From Armatimonadota bacterium (GTDB taxonomy: Bacteria > Armatimonadota > Fimbriimonadia > Fimbriimonadales > Fimbriimonadaceae), in assembly GCA_018268315.1 (NCBI GenBank), contig JAFDWU010000002.1, positions 186,001 through 250,000 on the forward strand: a stretch of 64,000 bases of DNA, in the 5' to 3' direction. Below the pieces are notes generated by a model. The model ran no database searches. It was given only the letters and a program-made list of their open reading frames with translations, and had not been told where the DNA came from. The position numbers were made by a program, and so were the translations under genes. The first letter of the stretch is position 1. Every line of letters begins with the position of its first letter. Below are positions 8,345 through 15,876 of this stretch, piece after piece.

Positions 8345-9042
8345 AACGGAGAATGGTCAAGCCTGTTCAGGTACAAGTCTTCTCGCTTCTCGACGCTTGC
8401 CACAACCGTGTTTCCATCACGCCATGCCAAGTCAATCTCGATTAGTGGCGGTAGCTGTGGCATTCCTGGATCACTTTGCAGATTTCGGAAGAAAAGCTTA
8501 TCGCCCGCCTGCACAAAGAAGCCGTTTGCGCTAAGGTAATCGCGCCCACGTTGGAACTCAAGGCGCATCGATCCGTCCTTCTGGAACCCCAGATAGCCAG
8601 ATAGCGCAATATCGAACGGATAAGGTCTGGAATCTCGGTAGGGAGTGTTTTGGGATATCTCCCAGTAACCGGTTATGGGTTGTACCGGCGGTTCGCCCAT
8701 CACCAGGCGCATTGGCTCCCAATCGTTGTTCCAGGGCGCCACTTGCGCAATCATCGCAAGCAAGAGGAGTGAGGCAGAAGCGACGACCATATGTCGCGGT
8801 CGCGACTCCGGCGATTCTCGTAAGAGCTTGAGATCGATCTTGCTAAAAAGACTTTGTCGATGGGAACGCCCCCCAATGCTTGGAAAAACGATCGTTGGGC
8901 CACGCAGCTTTCTGCGCTTCCGTTTTCCCATTTGGTTGAAGGTACGAAGACCCGCGCCAATGGGGATGTGCTTGCAGTTTGGGCACATCTCCTGGCCCTT
9001 CGGCCATGGCACTCCACATCGTGGGCATTTCCCTAAATCCAT
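8341..9042 (-). CDS. Zinc-ribbon membrane protein of unknown function
   Basis: A 233-residue protein that opens with a rubredoxin-like zinc ribbon, CPRCG...CPNCK (residues 6-9 and 20-23). A basic linker (GKRKRRKLRG) and a single membrane segment around 86-104 (VVASASLLLLAMIAQVAPW) follow, then a 120-residue domain that would lie outside the membrane. That domain is rich in aromatics and beta-strand-like (ITGYWEIS, GYLGFQKDGSMRLEF). No known family is recognised. The layout resembles small envelope proteins whose ribbon faces the cytosol. GGAG lies 7 nt before the ATG, so this gene uses a normal leader. It converges with the glycosidase gene. Confidence 0.65.
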   Translation of the reverse strand: MDLGKCPRCGVPWPKGQEMCPNCKHIPIGAGLRTFNQMGKRKRRKLRGPTIVFPSIGGRSHRQSLFSKIDLKLLRESPESRPRHMVVASASLLLLAMIAQVAPWNNDWEPMRLVMGEPPVQPITGYWEISQNTPYRDSRPYPFDIALSGYLGFQKDGSMRLEFQRGRDYLSANGFFVQAGDKLFFRNLQSDPGMPQLPPLIEIDLAWRDGNTVVASVEKREDLYLNRLDHSPF

Positions 9043-9121
9043 TTAGGCTCCATATTGGATACGCATAGGATTCCACATTTCGGCACGGTTCTTGCGGGTA
9101 TATTCGTTAGGCTCCGCTTGT

Positions 9122-9198
9122 CGGGATGTGGCTCAGCTTGGTAGAGCGCCTCGTTCGGGACGAGGAGGTCGTGGGTTCGAATCCCGCCATCCCGACCA
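9122..9198 (+). tRNA. tRNA-Pro (anticodon CGG)
   Basis: The acceptor CGGGATG (9122-9128) pairs with CATCCCG (9188-9194). The anticodon stem CCTCG/CGAGG encloses the loop TTCGGGA with anticodon CGG, and the T arm has GGGTTCGAATCCC. The discriminator is A9195 and CCA is encoded at 9196-9198. Confidence 0.97.
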
Positions 9199-9273
9199 CT
9201 ATTTCTCCCGCCGCCTTGAACCCCGCGTGGCTCTAACATTTTTTGTTCGGGGTCTGCCGTATTCTCTACAGAG

Positions 9274-10113
9274 CTACCGATCGCTCGCCCGACCGCGGAT
9301 CGACATATTGAACACCGCGTATGCCAGTGTGTGAGCTTCAAGGAACGTCGGCGATGTGAACTCGACGGTGTAGCCGTTCACCCGATTAACCCCCGGCAAC
9401 AGGCAGCACAAGTCCACCTCGTTCACAGTGTGGAACTCTATGCGCCAGGTCACAGGACCTTCAATAACCAGAGGCTTAATCGCCTTCGCCCGCTCAACCG
9501 CGCGCTTGGCGGCGGCTTCGATCCCCTTGCCCGTCTCCGAGGGGTGCTCTAGTGAGCCCATGAACTTCCCAATACCCTCTTTCACCGCGTAAGTCTCAAC
9601 CCCTGGGATTGCGGCGATGGCCTCCTTGCATCCGGCAACGTCGCTCGTCACCAGCACCATCGGAACCCCGAATGCCCCCGCTACTCCGGCGCTGGCTAAA
9701 ATCTCGCCCGCTTCAACTCCGTTGATCCAGCATCGGTGAAGCCCACCGGCAAGGGCGTGTTCCATCACCGCCTCAGGGGTCCCCGCCATCGCGTGATAGC
9801 CCACCAGCATCGAGGCTCCGTAGGAGGCGTCGATACCCTCCATCATTCCGTTCTGACCCGCGCCAATACCTGAAATCAGCGTCGTTCCCGGTTCGAGCTC
9901 ATCGATAAGCAGGTTGCGGCAGGAGCCGTGGGAGTCCTTCACCACGACCTCGCTCGCGCCGCCCGCCCTTGCGCCGCGAATCGCGGCGTTCACGTCGTGG
10001 GTGTACATGCGGCGGGCGAACGGCCAGTCATAGCCCTCGCCCGGTCCTTCGCATTGCGACCAGCCCACGAGCCCCGTAATTCCTTCGATGTCTGTCGAGA
10101 TGAAGACCTTCAC
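9274..10113 (-). CDS. dppA: D-aminopeptidase, peptidase family M55 (DppA)
   Basis: A 279-residue zinc peptidase of family M55, which in Bacillus removes N-terminal D-amino acids from D-Ala-D-Ala-type peptides and forms a decamer. The metal ligands line up: Asp8 and Glu10 in STDIEGI, His62 in KDSHG, His107 in GYHAMAG, and Glu134 in NGVEAGE; His119 or His126 would be the catalytic base. No signal peptide, so it is cytosolic. With ldcA and the glycosidase nearby, a role in cell-wall peptide salvage is plausible, but it is a separate transcription unit. The start is GTG, with a TAGAAT -10 box 6 nt upstream. Confidence 0.92.
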   Translation of the reverse strand: MKVFISTDIEGITGLVGWSQCEGPGEGYDWPFARRMYTHDVNAAIRGARAGGASEVVVKDSHGSCRNLLIDELEPGTTLISGIGAGQNGMMEGIDASYGASMLVGYHAMAGTPEAVMEHALAGGLHRCWINGVEAGEILASAGVAGAFGVPMVLVTSDVAGCKEAIAAIPGVETYAVKEGIGKFMGSLEHPSETGKGIEAAAKRAVERAKAIKPLVIEGPVTWRIEFHTVNEVDLCCLLPGVNRVNGYTVEFTSPTFLEAHTLAYAVFNMSIRGRASDR

Positions 10114-10119
10114 AAGCCG

Positions 10120-10125
10120 ATTCTA
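10120..10125 (-). promoter_or_regulatory. Candidate -10 box of dppA (leaderless)
   Basis: TAGAAT on the minus strand, 6 nt before the GTG start of dppA. No ribosome-binding site can fit in between. Confidence 0.5.
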
Positions 10126-10195
10126 GCCGTTCTGTTCCCATAGGGAAATAGGACTATGTTAGGCAATGCAGCGATGGGTTCACGCGCTGGGAAAC

Positions 10196-10223
10196 TTGGC
10201 TTTGCTGAATCGTCTTGTACAAT
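10196..10223 (+). promoter_or_regulatory. Promoter of the DUF433/DUF5615 pair
   Basis: TTGGCT at 10196-10201, a 16-nt spacer and TACAAT at 10218-10223, 6 nt before the ATG at 10230. The predicted transcription start coincides with the start codon. Confidence 0.55.
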
Positions 10224-10229
10224 GATTCT

Positions 10230-10481
10230 ATGCTAAGAGCCATCCCCCAAGGTTTAGAGCACGTCATGAGCATTGACCCCGAGATTCTCGGCGGCGAGCC
10301 GTGCTTTAATGGCACCCGAGTTCCATTAGAATCGGTTGTTGACAATCTTGGCGCGGGCTATTCCATCGAAGAAATTCTTAGCGACTTCCCTTCCCTCACG
10401 GAGGAGCATATTCGCGCTGTTCAGCAATGGGAATTAGCGCTCGCTCGCAAGCCGGCCGGCTTAGAAATAAGGGCTTCGTGA
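10230..10481 (+). CDS. DUF433 antitoxin (VapB-like)
   Basis: This 83-residue protein carries the whole DUF433 pattern: SIDPEILGGEPCFNGTRVPLE, then the helical YSIEEILSDFPSLTEEHIRAVQ. DUF433 proteins are small winged-helix-like antitoxins that neutralise and co-regulate DUF5615 PIN-like nucleases. The ATG at 10230 directly follows a TACAAT promoter box; a later ATG at 10266 is possible but would cut the conserved start. Its stop overlaps the GTG of the toxin gene (GTGA, 10478-10481), the usual coupling for such pairs. Because the toxin frame is broken, this antitoxin may now be an orphan. Confidence 0.85.
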   Translation: MLRAIPQGLEHVMSIDPEILGGEPCFNGTRVPLESVVDNLGAGYSIEEILSDFPSLTEEHIRAVQQWELALARKPAGLEIRAS

Positions 10482-10803
10482 AGCTTCTTCTTGATGAAAT
10501 GCTCACTCCCCGCCTTGGTTCTCTCCTTGTCGGTCACGATGTGAGCCATGTCGCCAACTTGGTTGGAGGCATATCACGAACGGAAACCTGCTTACCCTTG
10601 CCGAAAGCAACGGCTTTGACGCCCTGATCACCAAGGACAGCAATATTCCCTATCAACAAAATCTCAGCGGCAGGCGAATTTCGCTTGTTATTGTTTCACC
10701 GAAAGATCAGACGCGAACAGCAATGTTAGCGATGGCGCCTGGCATATTGCTACTACTCCCAATGCTCATGCCTGGCGCTGTAGTCAGAGTTCCCCAGCCC
10801 TAG
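10478..10803 (+). pseudogene. DUF5615 PIN-like toxin, frameshifted
   Basis: The frame from GTG 10478 reads KLLLDEMLTPRLGSLLVGHD and so on up to about residue 28. It then leaves the family pattern and stops at 10627. The rest continues one frame over, from the TGG at 10564: WRHITNGNLLTLAESNGFD, LITKDSNIPYQQNLSGRRIS and onwards to TAG 10801-10803. DUF5615 proteins have LGW at the junction. Restoring one G in TTGGTTGG at 10559-10566 gives TTG-GGT-TGG (Leu-Gly-Trp) and a normal toxin of about 108 residues. A one-base deletion in a G run therefore explains the break. It could be a true inactivation or an assembly error. Confidence 0.82.
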
Positions 10804-10949
10804 TCGTCGCACTATTTTGGCCCGAGAGCGATGAGCTGCTCAGGCTTTGTCCTAAATTCAACTAATCTGTGCCGGTTTTGGAACCGTAAACTTGGCGGGG
10901 GAAGCTGGCGTAGAGTAATCTATACAACAAAGGAAAGATTCAAATATAG
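10804..10949 (+). promoter_or_regulatory. SUF operon control region
   Basis: A probable promoter reads TTGGCG (10892-10897), an 18-nt spacer and TAATCT (10916-10921). AAGGAAAG at 10930-10937 is a ribosome-binding site, 12 nt before the sufC ATG. Just upstream of the -35 box an inverted repeat CGGTT-TTGG-AACCG lies at 10873-10886. It is a candidate operator for the Rrf2-type regulator encoded in the operon; the link is inferred from position only. Confidence 0.45.
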
Positions 10950-11708
10950 ATGCTCACGATTCGTAATTTAGAAGCTGGAACCGCAGATAAGCCCATCCTC
11001 AAAGGCGTTAGCCTTACCGTCAACAAAGGTGAAGTCCACGCCATCATGGGGCCGAACGGCTCTGGCAAAAGCACCCTTGCCTCCGTTCTCGCCGGCAAGC
11101 CGGGTTATGAAGTCACCGGCGGCACAGTTGAATTCGAGGGCAAAGACCTTCTTGACCTCGACCCTGAAGAGCGGGCAGGCGAAGGCGTATTCCTAGCCTT
11201 CCAGTATCCGGTCGAAATCCCAGGCGTAAGCAACACCTACTTCCTGCGCAGCGCCTACAACGCCATCCGCAAGTATCGCGGCGAATCGGAGATGGACGCC
11301 CTGAAGTTCATGTCCTACATCAAGTCCAAAACGAAGTTCTTGGAGCTGGACAACGAGCTCCTGAGCCGCAGCGTGAACGAAGGCTTTTCCGGCGGCGAGA
11401 AGAAGCGAAACGAAATCTTCCAGATGGCGGTGTTAGAGCCCAAGCTTGCGATTCTTGACGAAACCGATTCCGGCCTCGATATCGACGCCCTTAAGCTGGT
11501 CTCAAACGGGGTCAACGCCCTTCGATCGCCCGAGCGAGCCATGCTCGTCATCACCCACTATCAGCGGCTGCTGAACTACATCGTTCCAGATTTCGTGCAT
11601 GTGCTGGTTGATGGCCGCATCGTAAAGAGCGGCGGCAAGGAGCTCGCACTGGAGCTTGAAGAGAAAGGCTACGGCTGGATTGAAGAGCAAGCGAAGGCGG
11701 GAGTCTAA
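10950..11708 (+). CDS. sufC: Fe-S cluster assembly ATPase SufC
   Basis: SufC (252 residues) is the ABC-type ATPase of the SufBCD scaffold that builds Fe-S clusters in the cytosol. The sequence shows Walker A GPNGSGKST (34-42), the SufC-type signature FSGGEKKRNE and Walker B AILDETDSGLD, in which the extra acidic and Ser/Gly pattern is typical of SufC rather than transport ATPases. No membrane partner is present. It is the first gene of a seven-gene operon, with its own promoter and ribosome-binding site. sufD follows after 3 nt. Confidence 0.97.
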   Translation: MLTIRNLEAGTADKPILKGVSLTVNKGEVHAIMGPNGSGKSTLASVLAGKPGYEVTGGTVEFEGKDLLDLDPEERAGEGVFLAFQYPVEIPGVSNTYFLRSAYNAIRKYRGESEMDALKFMSYIKSKTKFLELDNELLSRSVNEGFSGGEKKRNEIFQMAVLEPKLAILDETDSGLDIDALKLVSNGVNALRSPERAMLVITHYQRLLNYIVPDFVHVLVDGRIVKSGGKELALELEEKGYGWIEEQAKAGV

Positions 11709-11711
11709 CCG

Positions 11712-13046
11712 GTGCCCGTCGATACCCTTGATCGATCGCGCGTTCTCAGCAGCCATTTCGGGCCGCTGGAATCGCTGCTTGCGGCAACTGGCGACGCCAA
11801 CCTCCACGCGTGGCGACGTGCAAACCTGGAACGGTTCAACGCTCTCGGGCTTCCGACCACCAAGGATGAAGAGTTCAAGTACTTCGTCGCTCCGCGACTA
11901 AACGAAGTCAAATGGCAGCTCGCGCACGGTGCTAACGTTTATCGCAGCCACTTGCCGAAGGGGCTCATCAGTAAGCTGGAGACAACCACGCTTGCTCTCG
12001 TGAACGGCCAGATCGCACCGGAGCTTGATGTCTTGGCAAACCTGCCGAAGGGCGTCATCCTCTGCGGCCTTGAAGAAGCGATTACGAACCATCCTGAGCT
12101 CGTCAATCAGTATTTGGGCAAATCGGCGACCCTTGATGGACGGCTGGGCTCGACCAACGATGAGCGGTTCACCTACCTTAACAGCGCGTACCTCGCCGAT
12201 GGGCTCTTCCTCTTCGTTCCGAAGAGTGTCACCCTCGATATTCCCGTTCAACTACTTTCTGTGATCGACGCCCACCAAGGCCCGATTGCCGTTTACCCGC
12301 GCATCCTCATCGTTGCCGAAGAAAACTCCGAGGTGCAGATCGTAGAACGACACGTCGGCATCAACGGCGAGTACCTGAACGTGCCCGTCACTGAGCTTTT
12401 CGTTGGACAGGGCGCGCGAGTCGAGTACACGCGCATCCAAACCGAAACACCGGAAGCCATCCACATCGCAGGCGTCTACGCCTCGCAGCATGGCCAATCG
12501 GTTCTTGAAACCCACACCGCTTCGTTCGGCGCTTCCGCCAGCCGTTTGGACCTCAACATCGATGTCCTAGGCGAATACGCCGAAACTTGGATGAACGGGT
12601 GCTACGTCGCCCGCGGTGAGCAGCTTGTGGATTGCCACACCCGCCTGGATCACCGAGTGCCGAACTGCCAGAGCTTTGAGGTCTACAAGGGCGTCATCGA
12701 TGACCACGGCACTGGCGTGTTCAACGGCAAGATTTTCGTCTACGAAGACGCACAGAAGACCGACGCCAAGCAAACGAACCAAGTCATCCTTCTTTCGCCA
12801 ACCGCTACCATCAACACCAAGCCGCAGCTTGAAATCTTCGCTGACGACGTGAAGTGCACTCACGGCGCGACCGTAGGCAAGATTCGAGACGACGCTCTGT
12901 TCTACATGCAGTCTCGCGGAATTCCGGAGAACGAAGCACGAGATCTGCTCATCTACGCCTTCGCCGCCGAAGTGATCGAGGCAATCGATACGCCGGGCGT
13001 CACCGAAGCGCTTGAAGAAATGCTGTTCGAGAAATTAAGCAAGTGA
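11712..13046 (+). CDS. sufD: Fe-S cluster assembly protein SufD
   Basis: A 444-residue SufB/SufD-family beta-helix protein, assigned to SufD by its N-terminal helical region (NLERFNALGLPTTKDEEFKYF, where SufD proteins read GLPT.k.EeWKY) and its length. The C-terminal core has CTHGATVGKI, whose histidine matches the functional SufD histidine, and ENEARDLLIYAFAAEV. SufD dimerises with SufB on two SufC subunits and helps iron acquisition. The start is GTG 11712, with GGGAG about 9 nt upstream. No SufB gene follows or precedes it, so SufB must be encoded elsewhere or this single protein does both jobs; the first is more likely. Confidence 0.92.
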   Translation: MPVDTLDRSRVLSSHFGPLESLLAATGDANLHAWRRANLERFNALGLPTTKDEEFKYFVAPRLNEVKWQLAHGANVYRSHLPKGLISKLETTTLALVNGQIAPELDVLANLPKGVILCGLEEAITNHPELVNQYLGKSATLDGRLGSTNDERFTYLNSAYLADGLFLFVPKSVTLDIPVQLLSVIDAHQGPIAVYPRILIVAEENSEVQIVERHVGINGEYLNVPVTELFVGQGARVEYTRIQTETPEAIHIAGVYASQHGQSVLETHTASFGASASRLDLNIDVLGEYAETWMNGCYVARGEQLVDCHTRLDHRVPNCQSFEVYKGVIDDHGTGVFNGKIFVYEDAQKTDAKQTNQVILLSPTATINTKPQLEIFADDVKCTHGATVGKIRDDALFYMQSRGIPENEARDLLIYAFAAEVIEAIDTPGVTEALEEMLFEKLSK

Positions 13047-14272
13047 AAATCGCCGCCTTCCCCATCCAGACCGTCCAAGATCAATTCCCAATCCTTGATC
13101 GCACGGTTCGGGGTCGAAGGCTGGCCTATCTCGACAACGCGGCAACCTCCCAGAAGCCGATCCGGGTTCTGGAGAAGGTCGATCACTTCTACCGCAACTA
13201 CAACGCAAACATCCATCGCGGGGTGCACACGCTTAGCCAAGAGGCGACCAAAGAGTACGACGACGCTCGCGAGACCGTGCGCGAATTCCTAAACGCTGGC
13301 GAAGCGCGCCAATGCATTTTCACCAAAGGATGCACCGAAGGCATTAACCTGGTGGCGCAGGCTTACGCCCGGCCCCGGCTGAAGGCTGGCGATGAGATTC
13401 TCGTCAGCACGATGGAGCACCACTCCAACATCGTGCCGTGGCAGATCGTTGCCGAACAAACCGGCGCGACCGTCCGCCCGATCCCGATCACCGAGGACGG
13501 CGAAATCGATCTCGACGCCTATCAAGCCATGCTCAGCGAGCGGGTGAAGGTGGTTGCTATCGTGCATGTTTCGAATTCCATCGGCACCATCAACCCGGTC
13601 AAGAGCATGGTTGCGATGGCCCACGCCGTTGGAGCCATTGCGATGGTGGACGGCGCACAGGCAGGGCCGCATTTGCCAATCGATGTTCAAGACGTCGACG
13701 CCGACTTCTACACCCTTAGCTGCCACAAGATTTATGCGCCAACCGGCGTTGGCGTCCTGTATGGCAAGACCGACTTGCTGCAGTCCATGCCGCCGTATCA
13801 CGGCGGTGGAGACATGATCCGGACCGTCTCGTTCTCTGGCACCACCTACGCGGACATCCCCAGCCGATTCGAAGCCGGCACGCCGAACGTCGCCGGAGTA
13901 ATTGGTTTGGGCGAGGCGCTGAAGTTCCTGATGGGACTCGGCCGCAGCCGCGTCTTCGAATATGAGAACAAGCTGGCCCGGCTGGCGGAAGTCAAGCTAA
14001 CAGAACTGGGTGGTATTCGAATTGTGGGTAACTCCAAGGAGAAGGCGGGCATCGTCAGTTTCGTGATGGAGCGCGCCCACCCCCACGATATCGGCTCGGT
14101 GCTGGATAGCTACGGCGTCGCGATTCGCGCCGGGCACCACTGCTGCATGCCCCTAATGGAGCGCTTTAACATCCCCGCCACCGCTCGCGCGTCGTTTGCC
14201 GTTTATAACGACGAGCACGACGTCGATGCCCTCGTGCAGGGCATCCGCGCGACCAAGGAGATATTTGGATGA
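13043..14272 (+). CDS. sufS: Cysteine desulfurase SufS
   Basis: SufS (409 residues) takes sulfur from L-cysteine as an enzyme persulfide and hands it to SufU. The PLP lysine is Lys229 in SCHKIYAPTG, and the persulfide cysteine is Cys367 in RAGHHCC. The next residue is also Cys (368), where most relatives have Ala. The N-terminal YLDNAATSQKP and NANIHRGVHTLS stretches are standard group II features. It starts with GTG inside the sufD stop (GTGA) and its own stop overlaps the sufU ATG (ATGA), so translation is coupled in both directions. It differs from the desulfurase-like protein at 3.3-4.5 kb, which lacks the active cysteine loop. Confidence 0.96.
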   Translation: MKIAAFPIQTVQDQFPILDRTVRGRRLAYLDNAATSQKPIRVLEKVDHFYRNYNANIHRGVHTLSQEATKEYDDARETVREFLNAGEARQCIFTKGCTEGINLVAQAYARPRLKAGDEILVSTMEHHSNIVPWQIVAEQTGATVRPIPITEDGEIDLDAYQAMLSERVKVVAIVHVSNSIGTINPVKSMVAMAHAVGAIAMVDGAQAGPHLPIDVQDVDADFYTLSCHKIYAPTGVGVLYGKTDLLQSMPPYHGGGDMIRTVSFSGTTYADIPSRFEAGTPNVAGVIGLGEALKFLMGLGRSRVFEYENKLARLAEVKLTELGGIRIVGNSKEKAGIVSFVMERAHPHDIGSVLDSYGVAIRAGHHCCMPLMERFNIPATARASFAVYNDEHDVDALVQGIRATKEIFG

Positions 14273-14712
14273 ACTCCGAATTGCGCGATCTCTATCAGGA
14301 CGTGATCCTAAGCCACTACCGGCAACCCAAGAATTGGGGAGACTTGCCCGATTCCAATGCCAACGCCGAAGGCTTTAACCCGCTGTGCGGAGACCGCATC
14401 AGCGTGTTCCTGCGCGTTAAAGACGGGGTGCTTGAAGACATCCGCGTGAACGGCTGCGGATGCGCCATTTCCTGCGCCAGCGCCTCGATGATGACCGAAG
14501 CCGTGAAAGGCAAATCGGTTGAAGAAGCAGAAGTCGTCTTCGAGCAGTTCCATCGCCTAGTTATCGAGGGCGAAGCGCAAGAGGACGATGATTCCGAGCT
14601 GAGCGCCCTTGCCGGGGTCCACGAACACCCAGTCCGCATCAAGTGCGCAACCCTTGCCTGGCACACCCTTCGCGCCGCCTTGCGGAACGAAAAGCAGGTT
14701 TCTACGGAGTGA
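14269..14712 (+). CDS. sufU: Zinc-dependent sulfurtransferase SufU
   Basis: A 147-residue SufU, the partner of SufS in Gram-positive-type SUF systems: it accepts persulfide sulfur through a zinc-bound cysteine. The zinc ligands are visible as Cys40 and Asp42 (NPLCGD), Cys65 in GCGCAIS, and Cys126 in VRIKCATLAWHTL. The insertion between the second and third ligands, typical of SufU and absent from IscU, is present (VEEAEVVFEQFHRLVIEG). The ATG overlaps the sufS stop. Having SufU rather than SufE tells which sulfur-transfer route this organism uses. Confidence 0.95.
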   Translation: MNSELRDLYQDVILSHYRQPKNWGDLPDSNANAEGFNPLCGDRISVFLRVKDGVLEDIRVNGCGCAISCASASMMTEAVKGKSVEEAEVVFEQFHRLVIEGEAQEDDDSELSALAGVHEHPVRIKCATLAWHTLRAALRNEKQVSTE

Positions 14713-14717
14713 CGATT

Positions 14718-15077
14718 TTGCCTAAACCGCTGCCACAGGACGACCAGAAGCCCGAGCTGAACGCCATCGAGCGCTCGCTCTTCGCTAACGAGGTTGCCGA
14801 GCAGATCCGCACGGTTTACGACCCTGAGCTTCCCGTGAACGTGTACGACCTTGGCTTGATCTACGACATCCAGGTGGACGGCCAGAAGAACGTCCATATC
14901 GTGATGACCCTCACCTCGCCCGCCTGCCCGGTTGCCGGCAGCTTGCCGGGAGAAGTGGAGATGGCCGCGCGCGAAACGCCCGGAATCGGCAAGGTAACGC
15001 TGGAGCTGACTTGGGATCCGCCCTTCACCATCGAGCGCATCCCCGAAGACGTGAGACTGATGCTGGGGTTGATGTAA
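14718..15077 (+). CDS. sufT: SufT-like MIP18 family Fe-S maturation protein
   Basis: A 119-residue DUF59/MIP18 protein with the family core VYDPELPVNVYDLGLIYDI and the cysteine motif LTSPACPVAGSLPGEVE. SufT proteins help deliver Fe-S clusters to target enzymes. The start is placed at TTG 14718 because GGAG (14706-14709) lies 8 nt before it; a GTG at 14709 overlapping the sufU stop is the alternative and would add three residues. Its TAA shares the first base of the next ATG. The position in the SUF operon supports a cluster-trafficking role over the phenylacetate (PaaD) role of other family members. Confidence 0.88.
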   Translation: MPKPLPQDDQKPELNAIERSLFANEVAEQIRTVYDPELPVNVYDLGLIYDIQVDGQKNVHIVMTLTSPACPVAGSLPGEVEMAARETPGIGKVTLELTWDPPFTIERIPEDVRLMLGLM

Positions 15078-15538
15078 TGAAGTTCAGCGCGCAAGAAGAA
15101 TTCGGCCTGCGATGCCTGCTCGTCATCGCCAAATCCCCGAAGCCGCTCACCATTCCCGAAGTGGCCAGCATCGAGGGCATCAGCCAAACCCACGTTGCTA
15201 AGATGCTTGCGCTGCTTCGCAAGGCAGGCTTCGTGACCAGCTCCCGTGGACAGGTTGGAGGCTATCAGCTTGCGCGTCCCGCGAACGAGATTCGTTTGAA
15301 CGACGTGCTTTACTCGCTTGGCGGCAAGCTGTACGACGACGAGTTTTGCCGTCGCCACCGAGGCCAGCTATCCTCGTGCTCACACGATATCGGCTGTACC
15401 ATTCGCGGGCTGTGGGACTCCGTCCAGCAAGCGGTTGACCACGTTCTTGCCCCCCTTACCCTCGCCGACATGGTACGCCCAACCACAAACGTAGCGTGGT
15501 CGGAACGTCCGCGCGCAGTCGACGTACTCAATAACTGA
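15077..15538 (+). CDS. Rrf2-family Fe-S-sensing transcriptional regulator
   Basis: A 153-residue Rrf2/IscR-like protein. The winged helix spans about 1-80 (KFSAQEEFGLRCLL, then SQTHVAKMLALLRKAGFV, then the wing RGQVGGYQLAR). Three cysteines follow at 91, 101 and 107 (FCRRH, SSCSHDIGCT), the place where Rrf2 regulators bind a [2Fe-2S] cluster. The 9-residue gap between the first two is longer than the C-x5-C-x5-C of E. coli IscR. The ATG at 15077 overlaps the sufT stop; upstream in-frame codons lie inside sufT. As part of the operon it probably senses cluster supply and represses the operon; the inverted repeat at 10873-10886 is a possible site. Confidence 0.88.
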   Translation: MKFSAQEEFGLRCLLVIAKSPKPLTIPEVASIEGISQTHVAKMLALLRKAGFVTSSRGQVGGYQLARPANEIRLNDVLYSLGGKLYDDEFCRRHRGQLSSCSHDIGCTIRGLWDSVQQAVDHVLAPLTLADMVRPTTNVAWSERPRAVDVLNN

Positions 15539-15876
15539 TGTTCCCCGTCACCCTCACCCCCGAAGCAGTCACCCGCGTTCAACAGCTTGTCGCTAAAGAC
15601 GGTCGCGCTGGTGTCTTCCTGCGTATCGGCGTGAAGGGCGGAGGATGCAGCGGTCTTGAGTACGTGATGAAGCTGGATGAGCGCCAGATCGAAGGCGATC
15701 ACATTCTCGAAACAGACGGCATCGTGGTTCGTTGTGATCCAAAATCAGAGAAGTTCCTGCGGGGGGCCACCCTCAAGTACACCGGCAACCTCATCGGCGG
15801 CGGATTCGTGTTCGATAATCCGAACGCAAGCCGAAGCTGCGGCTGCGGCACCAGCTTTACCCCTAAGGGCGCTTAA
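15538..15876 (+). CDS. sufA: A-type Fe-S carrier protein (SufA/ErpA family)
   Basis: A 112-residue HesB/IscA-type carrier that ferries assembled clusters to apo-proteins. The three conserved cysteines are Cys37 (GGGCSGLEY), Cys101 and Cys103 (SCGCGTSF). The overlap with the Rrf2 gene is one base (TGATG). It is the last gene of the SUF operon and runs 14 nt into the end of the convergent LptD-like gene. SufA, ErpA and IscA cannot be told apart by sequence alone; the operon favours SufA. Confidence 0.93.
   Translation: MFPVTLTPEAVTRVQQLVAKDGRAGVFLRIGVKGGGCSGLEYVMKLDERQIEGDHILETDGIVVRCDPKSEKFLRGATLKYTGNLIGGGFVFDNPNASRSCGCGTSFTPKGA

Noticed and set aside
9033-9341. Minus-strand ORF reading GIRTHDLLVPNEALYQAEPHP
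   Set aside because: This is the antisense of tRNA-Pro(CGG), a well-known false protein caused by the conserved tRNA sequence.
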